Part shown: positions 14,007 to 22,349 of the stretch, one piece after another
How the letters are laid out: each line of letters starts with the position of its first letter
Numbering within the stretch: the first letter of the stretch is position 1
IMG/VR virus record: IMGVR_UViG_3300042463_001805
Coordinates: 33,377 to 97,376 of that record
DNA from: a virus
DNA length: 64,000 nt
Reading direction: 5' to 3' (one strand)
Translations under genes and position numbers: made by a program
Notes under the pieces: generated by a model
Told to the model about the DNA's origin: nothing
What the model saw: the letters and a program-made list of their open reading frames with translations, nothing else
The model's database searches: none

Positions 14007-15824
14007 ATGGCACAAGAAAAATATACAGTTTGGCAGAGGTTGGGTAAGGTTTTTGGACCTAACGCAACTTTAGATCAACAGGCACCAGTATTTAAATTTG
14101 ATAAAAAAGAATTATTAAAAACTACAGATAAAAAAGAATTTGAGATTGAAAAGTTACAAGCTCAACAATCATTATATATTGGGCAACAATGGCAAAAAGT
14201 TGAAAGTAACCTGTACCAACAAGCGGTCTATTACGAACCAACAAGAATGGCGTCGTACTATGATTACGAATCAATGGAATATACTCCTGAAATTTCAGCG
14301 GCTTTAGACATTTATGCGGAAGAATCAACAACGCCAGATCAAGACGGATTAATATTAAAAGTTTATTCTGAATCAAAAAGAATAAAACAAGTTTTAACGG
14401 ATCTTTTTACAAACAAATTGGATATAAATACTAACTTACCTATGTGGACAAGAAATACATGTAAGTTTGGTGATAATTTTGTGTATCTAAAATTGGATCC
14501 CGAAAAAGGGATAGTTGGGTGTCAGCAATTACCAAATATTCAAATTGAAAGATTAGAAAAAGGTATGAGATTTCAACCAGACAAATATTCTCAAGAAATG
14601 GAGAACGATGCACTTAAATTTGTTTGGAAAGAAAAAAACATGGAATTTAACACTTGGGAAGTTGGTCATTTTAGAATTTTAGGTGACGATAGAAAACTTC
14701 CTTACGGTACATCTATGTTAGAAAAAGCAAGACGTATTTGGAAACAACTACTATTATGTGAAGACGCTATGTTAATTTATCGTGTATCAAGAGCACCCGA
14801 AAGAAGAGTATTTAAAGTGTTTGTTGGTAACATGGACGATAAAGATGTTGATGCATATGTACAAAAAGTGGCAAATAAATTCAAAAGAGATCAAATTGTA
14901 GATTCAAAAACAGGTAACGTTGATATGAGATACAATCAAATGGCGGTTGATCAAGACTTCTTTATCCCTGTACGTGACGCTTCGGCACCTGAACCCGTAA
15001 CAACATTGGCGGGAGCATCAAACTTAGCTGAAATTGCAGATATTGAATATATTCAAAAGAAACTTGTTACTGCACTTAGAATACCAAAGGCTTATTTAGG
15101 TTTTGAAGAAGCTGTTGGTGATGGTAAAAACTTATCATTATTAGACATAAGATTTGCTAGAACAATTAATAGAATTCAAAAATCTATGATTGCAGAATTA
15201 AATAAAATAGCAATTATTCATTTATTTTTATTAGGGTTTGAAGACGAATTAACGAACTTTACTTTATCATTGAATAATCCGTCTAAACAAGGAGAACTAT
15301 TATCTTTAGAAATTTGGAAAGAAAAAATTACATTATATAAAGACGCAACTGCTGAGATTGCAAAATCATTAGCACCTGTTTCTGCTTCTTGGGCTAAAAA
15401 ACACATATTAGGATTTTCCGATGAAGAAATTAGATTGGACATCCAACAACAAAGAGTTGAACGTGCGGTTTATGCTGAATTAGAAAAAACTGCAGAAGTT
15501 ATCACTAAAACAGGTTTATTTGATAATATTGATAAATTATACGGTAAAAAAGAAGGTGAAGCAGCTGGAGCAGCTGGAGGTGATGCCGCGGCAGGTGGAG
15601 CACCACCGGCAGGAGGAGACATGGGTGGAGGAGCACCTCCGCCACCACCACCATCAGGCGGTGCGGAAGGAGGAGGCGTCACTCCCGAAAGATTTGTAAG
15701 AAATGACTTAGATTTAATTTTGGAAGAGACGTTATTTAACGAATCAAATAATTTAGATTTATCAAAAGGTAGAAATTCTTTAGTGGAAATTGATCAAAAA
15801 TTAAAAAATTTGATTGATAAGTAA
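14007..15824 (+). CDS. portal protein (T4 gp20-like)
   Basis: A 605-residue portal subunit forming the dodecameric ring through which DNA enters and leaves the head. The family core is recognisable: YEPTRMASYYDYESMEYTPE, ALDIYAEEST, FGDNFVYLKLDPEKG, and the stem region RVSRAPERRVFKVFVGN, ending with DISLxDIRFAR-like helices (LSLLDIRFARTINRIQKSM). Residues about 515-558 are an Ala/Gly/Pro low-complexity stretch (GDMGGGAPPPPPP) not typical of gp20; it resembles the repeats of the protein at 9775. The extreme C-terminus (LDLILEETLFNES) is acidic. It lies between terminase and the downstream head genes. Confidence 0.92.
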   Translation: MAQEKYTVWQRLGKVFGPNATLDQQAPVFKFDKKELLKTTDKKEFEIEKLQAQQSLYIGQQWQKVESNLYQQAVYYEPTRMASYYDYESMEYTPEISAALDIYAEESTTPDQDGLILKVYSESKRIKQVLTDLFTNKLDINTNLPMWTRNTCKFGDNFVYLKLDPEKGIVGCQQLPNIQIERLEKGMRFQPDKYSQEMENDALKFVWKEKNMEFNTWEVGHFRILGDDRKLPYGTSMLEKARRIWKQLLLCEDAMLIYRVSRAPERRVFKVFVGNMDDKDVDAYVQKVANKFKRDQIVDSKTGNVDMRYNQMAVDQDFFIPVRDASAPEPVTTLAGASNLAEIADIEYIQKKLVTALRIPKAYLGFEEAVGDGKNLSLLDIRFARTINRIQKSMIAELNKIAIIHLFLLGFEDELTNFTLSLNNPSKQGELLSLEIWKEKITLYKDATAEIAKSLAPVSASWAKKHILGFSDEEIRLDIQQQRVERAVYAELEKTAEVITKTGLFDNIDKLYGKKEGEAAGAAGGDAAAGGAPPAGGDMGGGAPPPPPPSGGAEGGGVTPERFVRNDLDLILEETLFNESNNLDLSKGRNSLVEIDQKLKNLIDK

Positions 15825-15832
15825 TATTTATA
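15825..15832 (+). promoter_or_regulatory. TATTTATA late-promoter-like motif
   Basis: It directly follows the portal stop codon and ends 12 bases before the ATG at 15845. Confidence 0.5.
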
Positions 15833-15844
15833 TTAAAAAATAAT

Positions 15845-16576
15845 ATGAATACATTCGGTAACATTAAAACAAATATAGAAAATACAGCTATAGGGATTGC
15901 AAAAAAACCAAGTTTTAAAAAATTCATAAAAGAATTTAATACTATAGTTTTAGAGAATAAAGATCTGGCAGAACTATATTTTATATATGACGATCTATCA
16001 TCTAACAAAGGTTTAGACATTGATTTAGCAAATGATTATATTAACGAATCAATTGAGTATTCTCAAATTTTAATTGAAAATCAAACTTCAGATATTAGAA
16101 GATTAAATAATTGGATTACTTCTTGGAACAAAACAAATAAAAATAACTATTCTGATATAGATAATGTAATTTACACTAAAGGAATAAAAAATTTAGAATC
16201 AATATTAGAATCTAAAAAAAATATCAAAAACTTATTAATAAAAGAACCAAGCAGAAAAGAAATTTCAGAAAATTATAATATGCCTATTTCTACTATGGTA
16301 AAAATCGCTAATGAGTCTTTGAAAAAAGAAATTTCAACATTACCAATATCTGAACAAAAAGAATTAGAAAGTATTGTTTCTTTAAGTTATGATGATTTAG
16401 TTGTGGAAATGAAAAATCTTAAAAATGACGTGGTAAAAAAATTGAGGTCATCATTAAATGAATCAAAAGAAATTGATTTGAAGGAATCAATAAATAAAAC
16501 AATCAATAAAGTAATGGATTCTAAAGTTAGCCATTATGATTATTATAAACTAAAAAAACTAAGTTTGGGACTATGA
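15845..16576 (+). CDS. unknown helical protein between portal and prohead protease
   Basis: A 243-residue, almost entirely helical, Lys/Glu/Asn-rich protein that I cannot assign to a family. Notable segments are KKPSFKKFIKEFNTIVLEN near the N-terminus, ISENYNMPISTMVKIANE in the middle and LRSSLNESKEIDLKESINKTINKVM near the end. No membrane segment or enzyme motif is seen. Its position between portal and protease suggests a prohead core or assembly factor, an inference from position only. The ATGA overlap couples it to the small membrane protein that follows. Confidence 0.6.
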   Translation: MNTFGNIKTNIENTAIGIAKKPSFKKFIKEFNTIVLENKDLAELYFIYDDLSSNKGLDIDLANDYINESIEYSQILIENQTSDIRRLNNWITSWNKTNKNNYSDIDNVIYTKGIKNLESILESKKNIKNLLIKEPSRKEISENYNMPISTMVKIANESLKKEISTLPISEQKELESIVSLSYDDLVVEMKNLKNDVVKKLRSSLNESKEIDLKESINKTINKVMDSKVSHYDYYKLKKLSLGL

Positions 16577-16845
16577 AAAAAATTTTTAGTGGGATTGGAA
16601 GATTGTTTACGGACAGCAAGGGAAACCCTTCATCAAAAAGATTTATAGGAATCTTGTGTGGTGTTTCTCTTTGTATAACTTTATATGTTAATAGTTATAC
16701 TCATGGTGACATTAAACCGTCAGACACATTAGTGAATGCGGTTGCAATGTTAGCGTTCGGTTGTCTAGGTCTTACATCTACAGAAAAGATTTTTGGAAAA
16801 AAATCTGAAGAGAAAAAAGAGGAAGAAACTCAAGAAGTTGTTTGA
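16573..16845 (+). CDS. small two-transmembrane protein, possible holin
   Basis: A 90-residue protein with two hydrophobic segments, about 24-43 (FIGILCGVSLCITLYVNSY) and 54-72 (VNAVAMLAFGCLGLTSTEK), a basic N-terminus and a very charged C-terminal tail (KKSEEKKEEETQEVV). The topology and size fit class II holins, which permeabilise the inner membrane before lysis. No endolysin gene is adjacent, so the call is tentative. It overlaps the preceding gene by ATGA and the convergent bS21 gene by 16 bases. Confidence 0.5.
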   Translation: MKKIFSGIGRLFTDSKGNPSSKRFIGILCGVSLCITLYVNSYTHGDIKPSDTLVNAVAMLAFGCLGLTSTEKIFGKKSEEKKEEETQEVV

Positions 16846-17018
16846 TTCTTCTGTTTGTATTGAGCCTTTTTAATTTGAGCCCTTCGTTTTACGGAGGGTT
16901 TTTTATATTCCTGCCTTTCTTGTAATTTTTGTATTTGTTTTGTTTTATAAATTTTAAACTTATAAGTTTTTAATGCTTGTTCTAAAGAAGATGAATTTTT
17001 AACAGGTACTATAATCAT
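16830..17018 (-). CDS. rpsU: phage-encoded small ribosomal subunit protein bS21
   Basis: This 62-residue protein matches Bacteroidota bS21 throughout: MIIVPVKNSSSLEQALKTYK, then ERQEYKKPSVKRRAQI and KAQYKQKNQ. I chose the ATG at 17018 because bS21 proteins begin at this point; the reading frame extends 17 codons further upstream without similarity. bS21 sits on the 30S platform beside the 16S rRNA 3' end. In Bacteroidota it takes part in hiding the anti-Shine-Dalgarno sequence, with a conserved Tyr near position 54; residue 54 here is Tyr. It lies alone on the minus strand inside the head cassette. Phage bS21 genes are known and may reprogram host translation. Confidence 0.88.
   Translation of the reverse strand: MIIVPVKNSSSLEQALKTYKFKIYKTKQIQKLQERQEYKKPSVKRRAQIKKAQYKQKNQTTS
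16880..16904 (+). terminator. possible plus-strand terminator inside the bS21 gene
   Basis: CCCTTCG-TTTTA-CGGAGGG followed by six T on the plus strand could stop transcripts from the head genes. It lies within the antisense bS21 coding sequence, so it may be coincidental. Confidence 0.4.
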
Positions 17019-17062
17019 ATTTTTTTGGTTTACACTATAAATAGTAACAAAAAAATTAAATT

Positions 17063-17091
17063 TTGACAAGAACTAAAAGTTTTACTATAAT
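17063..17091 (+). promoter_or_regulatory. exact sigma70-type TTGACA-N17-TATAAT
   Basis: TTGACA (17063-17068) and TATAAT (17086-17091) are separated by 17 bases, 32 bases upstream of the ATG at 17124. This is the enterobacterial consensus rather than the Bacteroidota one, so its activity in the presumed host is uncertain. Confidence 0.35.
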
Positions 17092-17123
17092 TGTTAAAAC
17101 AATAAACTTTCAAGATATGAAAA

Positions 17124-17573
17124 ATGAAAAAAGGAAAAACATCAAAACTCAATATTTTTGGTGATGCAAAATGTCAGTATGGTACGGTAGATTCAAAAAA
17201 TTTAAAATCAATTTATATAATATTACAAACTTGGATTGAACCAAACGATGACTACGAAAATTGGTCAAAATTAACAGGAGATTTAAAAAGAAATATTTTA
17301 CATACACTTTTAGAAGTGATTGATAGAACAATATTTGAAAAAAAATTTATTGTGGACTTAGATTTAAGAACTAGTGGGATACAAAAAAATAAAAAAAGTT
17401 TCCTCAATTTAGAAATAACATTATTCGTTCATAAAGAAAATTTAGATTTCAAATCAATATTATTAAAAAATAAAATAAAAAATATTTTAACTTCTGTTTA
17501 TAAAGACGACCTAAAAAATTCAAAGTATTTTACATTAAGTATGACTAAAACGAAACAAACTGTAAGTATATAA
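17124..17573 (+). CDS. unknown protein upstream of prohead protease
   Basis: A 149-residue protein I do not recognise. It begins with a lysine-rich MKKGKTSKLNIFGDAK, contains YIILQTWIEPNDDYENWSKLTG and alternates beta and helical segments (FIVDLDLRTSGIQ, FLNLEITLFVHKENLDF), possibly a small alpha/beta fold. The gene sits between the bS21 island and the protease gene (20-base gap). It is preceded by an exact TTGACA/TATAAT pair rather than a TATTTAT motif, which sets it apart from its head-gene neighbours. Function unknown. Confidence 0.6.
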   Translation: MKKGKTSKLNIFGDAKCQYGTVDSKNLKSIYIILQTWIEPNDDYENWSKLTGDLKRNILHTLLEVIDRTIFEKKFIVDLDLRTSGIQKNKKSFLNLEITLFVHKENLDFKSILLKNKIKNILTSVYKDDLKNSKYFTLSMTKTKQTVSI

Positions 17574-17581
17574 TATTTATC
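17574..17581 (+). promoter_or_regulatory. TATTTATC late-promoter-like motif
   Basis: It ends 12 bases before the ATG of the prohead protease at 17594. Confidence 0.5.
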
Positions 17582-17593
17582 ATAAAAAAGATT

Positions 17594-18298
17594 ATGAAAA
17601 TATTAGGACCTAAAGATACGGGTAAAGGAATACTTGTTGAGTGGGATGCTGGAATCATTAACCCAAATGAGTATAGAAACAGTCAAGTTTTAAAAGAATC
17701 GTATGGCCAACTAGACCACTCAAAACCATTTGTTTTTTACGCTACTTTACAAAAATATGGAGTACCAAATAGAAATGGTAGAATTTATCCTGAAAAAATA
17801 TTAAAAAGAGAAACTGAAAAGTATAAAGAGATGATCAATAGAGGGATGTCTATTTCTGAACTTAATCACCCAGAATCTTCTCTGATTGATTTAGATAGAG
17901 TTGCTCACCTTATTACTGATGTGTGGTGGGAAGATAACGTATTGATGGGTAAAATTAAATTATTGACAACACCAGGATTTCATGAAAGAGGGATTGTTTC
18001 ATCAAAAGGTGACATTGCGGCAAACATGATGAGACAAGGTGTGACTATGGGTGTTTCTTCTCGTGGTGTAGGATCTTTAGTAAAAAAAGGAGAACAAAAT
18101 GAAGTGCAGGATGATTTTGAATTAATTTGTTTTGATTTGGTTTCTTCACCATCAACACCTGGTGCATATCTTTACCTTAATAAAGAAGATAGACCTAAAT
18201 ACGAAGAAAATTTAACAGAGCATCAAGAAATAGAATCAAATCCTTTGAGTAAATCTGTTGACTTAATGAAAAGATTATCCGATTATTTGGATAAATAA
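17594..18298 (+). CDS. prohead core protease (T4 gp21-like)
   Basis: A 234-residue serine protease that matures the prohead. The family motifs are clear: GVPNRNGRIYPEKIL near residue 56, the catalytic His in ISELNHPESSLID (His92), and the nucleophile region TMGVSSRGVGS (Ser155/Ser156). In T4-like phages it cleaves capsid, scaffold and internal proteins after (I/L)-x-E. Here the capsid protein (L-I-N-E60/A61) and the short leaders of several small proteins offer matching sites. It sits immediately before a small DUF4494-like gene and the scaffold, the usual order. Confidence 0.93.
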   Translation: MKILGPKDTGKGILVEWDAGIINPNEYRNSQVLKESYGQLDHSKPFVFYATLQKYGVPNRNGRIYPEKILKRETEKYKEMINRGMSISELNHPESSLIDLDRVAHLITDVWWEDNVLMGKIKLLTTPGFHERGIVSSKGDIAANMMRQGVTMGVSSRGVGSLVKKGEQNEVQDDFELICFDLVSSPSTPGAYLYLNKEDRPKYEENLTEHQEIESNPLSKSVDLMKRLSDYLDK

Positions 18299-18308
18299 AA
18301 ATTAAGTT

Positions 18309-18518
18309 ATGGATGAAAAGTATTTTGTTGCAAGAGTTACCACAGACATGGTAGACGAGAACACAGGGAAAGTTAAAAAAATTAAAGAAGAAAAATTAGT
18401 TAAGGCTTTTTCACCAACAGACGTAGAGGCAAAAGTCACAAAGGCGTATGAAACATACACTATGGATTGGAGAATTACTGCTATTGTTGAAAGTAAAATT
18501 GATGAGGTTATTGAATAA
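18309..18518 (+). CDS. small DUF4494-like protein
   Basis: A 69-residue protein, MDEKYFVARVTTDMVDEN followed by KKIKEEKLVKAFSPTDVEAKV and MDWRITAIVESKIDEVI. The order of a short strand pair, a V-x-A-x-S-x-T-E-A-E-like helix start and a closing strand with I-x-K-I resembles DUF4494, a small family of Bacteroidota and their phages. No function is known. It lies 10 bases after the protease gene and before a strong terminator, so the two probably form one transcript. Confidence 0.55.
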   Translation: MDEKYFVARVTTDMVDENTGKVKKIKEEKLVKAFSPTDVEAKVTKAYETYTMDWRITAIVESKIDEVIE

Positions 18519-18543
18519 TTAATAATTTTTTATTTAAAATTTT

Positions 18544-18577
18544 AAGGGAGGTACGTTAAGTGTCTCCCTTTTTTATT
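18544..18577 (+). terminator. rho-independent terminator
   Basis: AAGGGAG and CTCCCTT form the stem around a 13-base loop, followed by a T-rich run. It separates the protease operon from the scaffold gene. Confidence 0.75.
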
Positions 18578-18630
18578 TTTTAGTTTTTTCATTATAACAC
18601 AAAAAAATAAGTTTTTTTCAAACATCTACA

Positions 18631-18638
18631 TATTTATT
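18631..18638 (+). promoter_or_regulatory. TATTTATT late-promoter-like motif
   Basis: It lies 33 bases before the ATG of the scaffold gene at 18672. Confidence 0.5.
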
Positions 18639-18671
18639 TAAAAAATAAACGCATAACATATTGTTTAAAAA

Positions 18672-20312
18672 ATGAGTATGAATGAAAAATCGGTAGTAGA
18701 AGACGCTTTATTACAAATTAAGGCGGTTGAAAATGCTATCAGTGAAAATGCAAAAGGAATACTTGCTTCTACTATGAAGGAAGAAATCAGTGAATTAGTA
18801 AGGGAATCTCTTGGAGGTTCAAAAAAAAGAAGTCTACGTGAACAAGAAGAACAAGGCCAAGAAGTTGGTGTAGAAGACGAAGAAGTAGACGTAGAAGAAC
18901 CTGTTGATGGTATGGAAGGTGAGGAAGTTGTTGTTGATGACGAAACGGAAGTTGTTGATGATGGTGAAGAATTACCTGTAGAACCTGAAATGGGAGATAA
19001 TCTAGGCGGTGAATTACCACCATTAGATATGACGCAATCATCAATTGGTGACGTAATCAAAGTTTTTAAATTAATGGGTGACGAAGATGGTATTATTGTT
19101 AAAAAAGACGAAAAAGGTATCCATTTATCTGACCCAAAAAATGAAACAGAATATCTAATACAAATGGATGGTGACACCGAAAATCCACAAAATATGATGG
19201 AAAATTCAATGATAGATGCAATTAGATCAGTCAGACCAAATCAATATGAAAATTATGGATCTGAATTTAATGAGCAAGAAGAAACCGGTTTCGGGTACGA
19301 TGAGTATGGTGATGAGGGTGAAGACTACAGTGATTCTTATTTTGATGAATTAGAAGAAGAGTACGGTATGGAAGAACAAGATTTTCCTATGGAAGAGTAC
19401 GGTATGGAAGAACAAGATTTTCCTATGGAAGAGTATGGTATGGAAGAACAAGATTTTCCTATGGAAGAACAAGATTTTCCTATGGAAGAACAAGATTTTC
19501 CTATGGAAGAGTACGGTATGGAGGAAAACGTTTACGAGATAGATCAAGAAGCTCTTGAGTCTGTTTTGGAATCTTTTAAAGCTAAAGGACTTGGAATGGG
19601 TAAACCAGGTAATGGTTTCTCAAAAATGTCAGTTAACGATAAAGGTTTCAAAGAAGATAGAAAAAGTGGAGGTAAAGGTTTAACAGGTAAAGGTCCTAAA
19701 TTCAAATATCCTAAAATCAAACACGGAGTAACTGAAAATGAATTTGAAGAAGAAGAATTCAATGAGTGGGAAGACGAAACAAACGAAGAATTAATTGATA
19801 CTAAAGAACAACCGGAAACTACTGAAGCCTCAAGAACTTTAGGTAATGGTAAATATTGGGGTAGAAAAGGTTTACCTAAACCAAGAACCGCACCTAGACA
19901 CCTTAGAGTAGAATCAGTAAACGGAGAGTTAAACTTGTTGAGAGAAAAAAATGAAGAATACAAAAAAGCGTTAGATTTCTTTAGAACAAAACTTAATGAA
20001 GTTGCGGTATTTAATTCTAACTTAGCGTATTCTACACGTTTGTTTACAGAACACTCAACAACAAAACAAGAAAAGATTAATATTCTTAGAAGATTTGACT
20101 CAGTTGAATCATTAAAAGAATCTAAAAATCTTTACCAATCAATCAAAAGAGAACTTGACGGAAAAGGTACTCAACCTGTGGTTACTGAATCAATTCAGAG
20201 AAAAGTAACTAAAACTCCACAATCAGGATCAGCAACAAATTTGATTGAAAGTAAAACTTATGAAAATCCACAATTTATGAGAATTAAGGATTTAATGACA
20301 AAAATAAACTAA
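18672..20312 (+). CDS. prohead scaffold/core protein (gp22-like)
   Basis: A 546-residue, extremely acidic, Met/Gln-rich protein in the scaffold position between protease and major capsid protein. Residues about 230-283 are tandem repeats of EEQDFPM (7 residues) and EEYGM (5 residues). The C-terminal 150 residues are a helical region with LREKNEEYKKALDFFRTKL, AYSTRLFTEHSTTKQEK, and an end NPQFMRIKDLMTKIN, typical of gp22-like cores of T4-like phages. The scaffold directs prohead assembly and is degraded by the protease; several (L/I/V)-x-E sites (for example ELVRES) are present. Homology in the acidic half is poor, so the call rests on position, composition and C-terminus. Confidence 0.8.
   Translation: MSMNEKSVVEDALLQIKAVENAISENAKGILASTMKEEISELVRESLGGSKKRSLREQEEQGQEVGVEDEEVDVEEPVDGMEGEEVVVDDETEVVDDGEELPVEPEMGDNLGGELPPLDMTQSSIGDVIKVFKLMGDEDGIIVKKDEKGIHLSDPKNETEYLIQMDGDTENPQNMMENSMIDAIRSVRPNQYENYGSEFNEQEETGFGYDEYGDEGEDYSDSYFDELEEEYGMEEQDFPMEEYGMEEQDFPMEEYGMEEQDFPMEEQDFPMEEQDFPMEEYGMEENVYEIDQEALESVLESFKAKGLGMGKPGNGFSKMSVNDKGFKEDRKSGGKGLTGKGPKFKYPKIKHGVTENEFEEEEFNEWEDETNEELIDTKEQPETTEASRTLGNGKYWGRKGLPKPRTAPRHLRVESVNGELNLLREKNEEYKKALDFFRTKLNEVAVFNSNLAYSTRLFTEHSTTKQEKINILRRFDSVESLKESKNLYQSIKRELDGKGTQPVVTESIQRKVTKTPQSGSATNLIESKTYENPQFMRIKDLMTKIN
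19363..19520 (+). repeat. in-frame 21-base and 15-base tandem repeats in the scaffold gene
   Basis: Units GAAGAACAAGATTTTCCTATG and GAAGAGTACGGTATG alternate, then the 21-base unit repeats alone. Copies are nearly identical, indicating recent slippage or expansion. Confidence 0.85.
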
Positions 20313-20338
20313 AAAATAAACTTTTTTAAAAAACTGTA

Positions 20339-20346
20339 TATTTATA
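20339..20346 (+). promoter_or_regulatory. TATTTATA late-promoter-like motif for the capsid gene
   Basis: The octamer lies within a GTATATTTATATAC palindrome, 43 bases before the ATG at 20390. The intervening leader is A-rich with no Shine-Dalgarno sequence. Confidence 0.5.
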
Positions 20347-20389
20347 TACAAAATAATAAAAAAATAAACTCTAATTAAAAAAATTAAAA

Positions 20390-22198
20390 ATGGGAGCATT
20401 ATTAGAATCAGGTCTTGTTGGTAACATCGGTCTTAAGCACTTGAAAGTTATCAAAGAAGATACAATTAACAAATGGGATAGATTAGGATTCCTAGACGGT
20501 CTTAAAGGACACGTTAAAGAGAACATGGCACAATTATATGAAAACCAAGCGTCTCACCTAATTAACGAAGCAGCATCTACTGACAGTTCAGGTTCATTTG
20601 AAACTGTAGTATTTCCTATCGTTAGAAGAGTATTCTCTAAATTATTAGCAAATGATTTAGTATCTGTACAAGCAATGAACTTACCAATCGGTAAATTGTT
20701 CTACTTTGTACCTAAAATTCAAGGTTATAACTCAGCTGATACCGCTGCAGGAACAAACCACTTCGCACCAATTGGTTCGGCAAACTATAACGCGGCTGAT
20801 GGTACAGGTTATGATGGTGCTGACGCTTACGCTAAAAATCTTTATGATTTATTTTATGAAGGTGCTGAGGCGGCATTAGATCCTCCAGGATTATTTGACT
20901 ATTCTAAAGGTACATGGACTGCAGTTACAGCAACTACAACAATCCAAGTTTGGTCAAATGGATCATTAGTTGATTCATTGGCTCCAACAGGTGTTCAAAG
21001 AAAACTTCTTGTTAAAATGTGTGGTTTTTATGATAATGGTGTTGGTAAATTAATCGGACCTGATGGATCAGAGGTTGATAGTGAGACTTTCTTGTCTGAC
21101 TTAAAAATTATCAGATCAACAGGTTTGAGTATTGCTGAAGGTAGTGCTTGTTCTGTTCCTACAGCAACTCCATTGTTGTTTAGAGTCGTTACTCAACAAT
21201 ACGGTAAAGGTATTGTTTCTCCTACATATACACAAACACCAACAACATTCCCTAACGGAAATGGTGGATCTTATGATCAAGTTTGTGATCAAAACGGATG
21301 TATCTATTTAGAAGTTGATCTTTCTTGTCCTGTATGTGCTGATTGTAACGCATCATCTTTAGATGGTTATACAGGAGCAACAATCACTTCAGGTTCTTCG
21401 GGTACTTCTTTTGTAGCTGTATTTAGAAGATATGCTGAATTAGAATTTGAAGATAAAATTGGTGAAGTATCTTTTGACCTTGAGTCAGTTACTGTATCAG
21501 TTACAGAAAGAAAACTAAGAGCACAATGGTCACCTGAATTAGCACAAGACGTTTCTGCATTCCATAACATTGACGCTGAGGCTGAATTAACAGCATTATT
21601 GTCTGAGCAAGTGGCAGCAGAAATTGATAGAGAAATCTTGAGAGACCTTAGAAAAGGTGCAGCTTGGAACCTAAGATGGGATTACAACGGATGGAGAAGA
21701 ATTCCAGGAAACATGACTTATACTCAAAAAGATTGGAATCAAACTTTGATCACAGCAATTAACCAATTGTCAGCACAAATCCACAAATCTACATTGAGAG
21801 GTGGGGCTAACTGGATTGTTGTATCTTCTGAAGTTTCTGCTATCTTTGATGACCTAGAGTACTTCCACGTATCTAACGCTTCTCCGGAGCAAGATCAGTA
21901 CAACATGGGTATTGAAAGAGTTGGTACATTAGCAGGTCGTTACCAAGTGTATAGAGATCCATACTTCCCAGCTAACCAAATCCTTATTGGACACAAAGGT
22001 TCATCTTTGTTAGATACAGGATATGTTTACGCTCCGTATGTACCTCTACAATTAACACCTACAATGTATAACCCATTCAACTTTACACCTATCAAAGGTA
22101 TCATGACCAGATACGCTAAGAAAATGGTTAACAACCGTTTCTATGGTAGAATCACAGTTGATGGAGTTAGAACATTTGACTTACAAGAATTGAGATAA
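20390..22198 (+). CDS. major capsid protein (T4 gp23-like)
   Basis: A 602-residue shell subunit. The N-terminal delta region (1-60) ends SHLINE60/A61ASTDSSG, matching the (I/L)-x-E prohead-protease rule and the position of T4 gp23 cleavage (after residue 65). It is followed by the family landmarks FPIVRRVFSKLLANDLVSVQAMNLP and GKLFYF. The C-terminal half contains ERKLRAQWSPELAQDV, GANWIVVSSEV and YARYAKKMVNNRFYG-type elements. An inserted segment around 297-321 is cysteine-rich (DQNGC, LSCPVCADC), unusual for a capsid. The gene uses more C-ending codons than its neighbours, as expected for a very highly expressed protein. A strong terminator follows. Confidence 0.93.
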   Translation: MGALLESGLVGNIGLKHLKVIKEDTINKWDRLGFLDGLKGHVKENMAQLYENQASHLINEAASTDSSGSFETVVFPIVRRVFSKLLANDLVSVQAMNLPIGKLFYFVPKIQGYNSADTAAGTNHFAPIGSANYNAADGTGYDGADAYAKNLYDLFYEGAEAALDPPGLFDYSKGTWTAVTATTTIQVWSNGSLVDSLAPTGVQRKLLVKMCGFYDNGVGKLIGPDGSEVDSETFLSDLKIIRSTGLSIAEGSACSVPTATPLLFRVVTQQYGKGIVSPTYTQTPTTFPNGNGGSYDQVCDQNGCIYLEVDLSCPVCADCNASSLDGYTGATITSGSSGTSFVAVFRRYAELEFEDKIGEVSFDLESVTVSVTERKLRAQWSPELAQDVSAFHNIDAEAELTALLSEQVAAEIDREILRDLRKGAAWNLRWDYNGWRRIPGNMTYTQKDWNQTLITAINQLSAQIHKSTLRGGANWIVVSSEVSAIFDDLEYFHVSNASPEQDQYNMGIERVGTLAGRYQVYRDPYFPANQILIGHKGSSLLDTGYVYAPYVPLQLTPTMYNPFNFTPIKGIMTRYAKKMVNNRFYGRITVDGVRTFDLQELR

Positions 22199-22221
22199 TC
22201 AATATCTTAACTGAATAAGAG

Positions 22222-22252
22222 AAAGGAGACAAGAAATTGTCTCCTTTTTTTA
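22222..22252 (+). terminator. strong terminator after the capsid gene
   Basis: AAAGGAGACAA-GAAA-TTGTCTCCTTT is a perfect 11-pair stem with a GAAA tetraloop followed by seven T. Confidence 0.92.
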
Positions 22253-22323
22253 TGAATAATAATTTAATAACACTAAATGTTCATTTGACACAAAATTTAC
22301 TTTATAATTAAACGTTTTCAAAG

Positions 22324-22331
22324 TATTTATT
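22324..22331 (+). promoter_or_regulatory. TATTTATT late-promoter-like motif
   Basis: It ends 18 bases before the ATG of the exported protein at 22350. Confidence 0.5.
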
Positions 22332-22349
22332 AAGAAAAAATACTTAATT

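Noticed and set aside
16830-17069. The longer 79-codon start for bS21
   Set aside because: The extra 17 residues have no bS21 similarity, while the internal ATG at 17018 gives the canonical MIIVPVK start.
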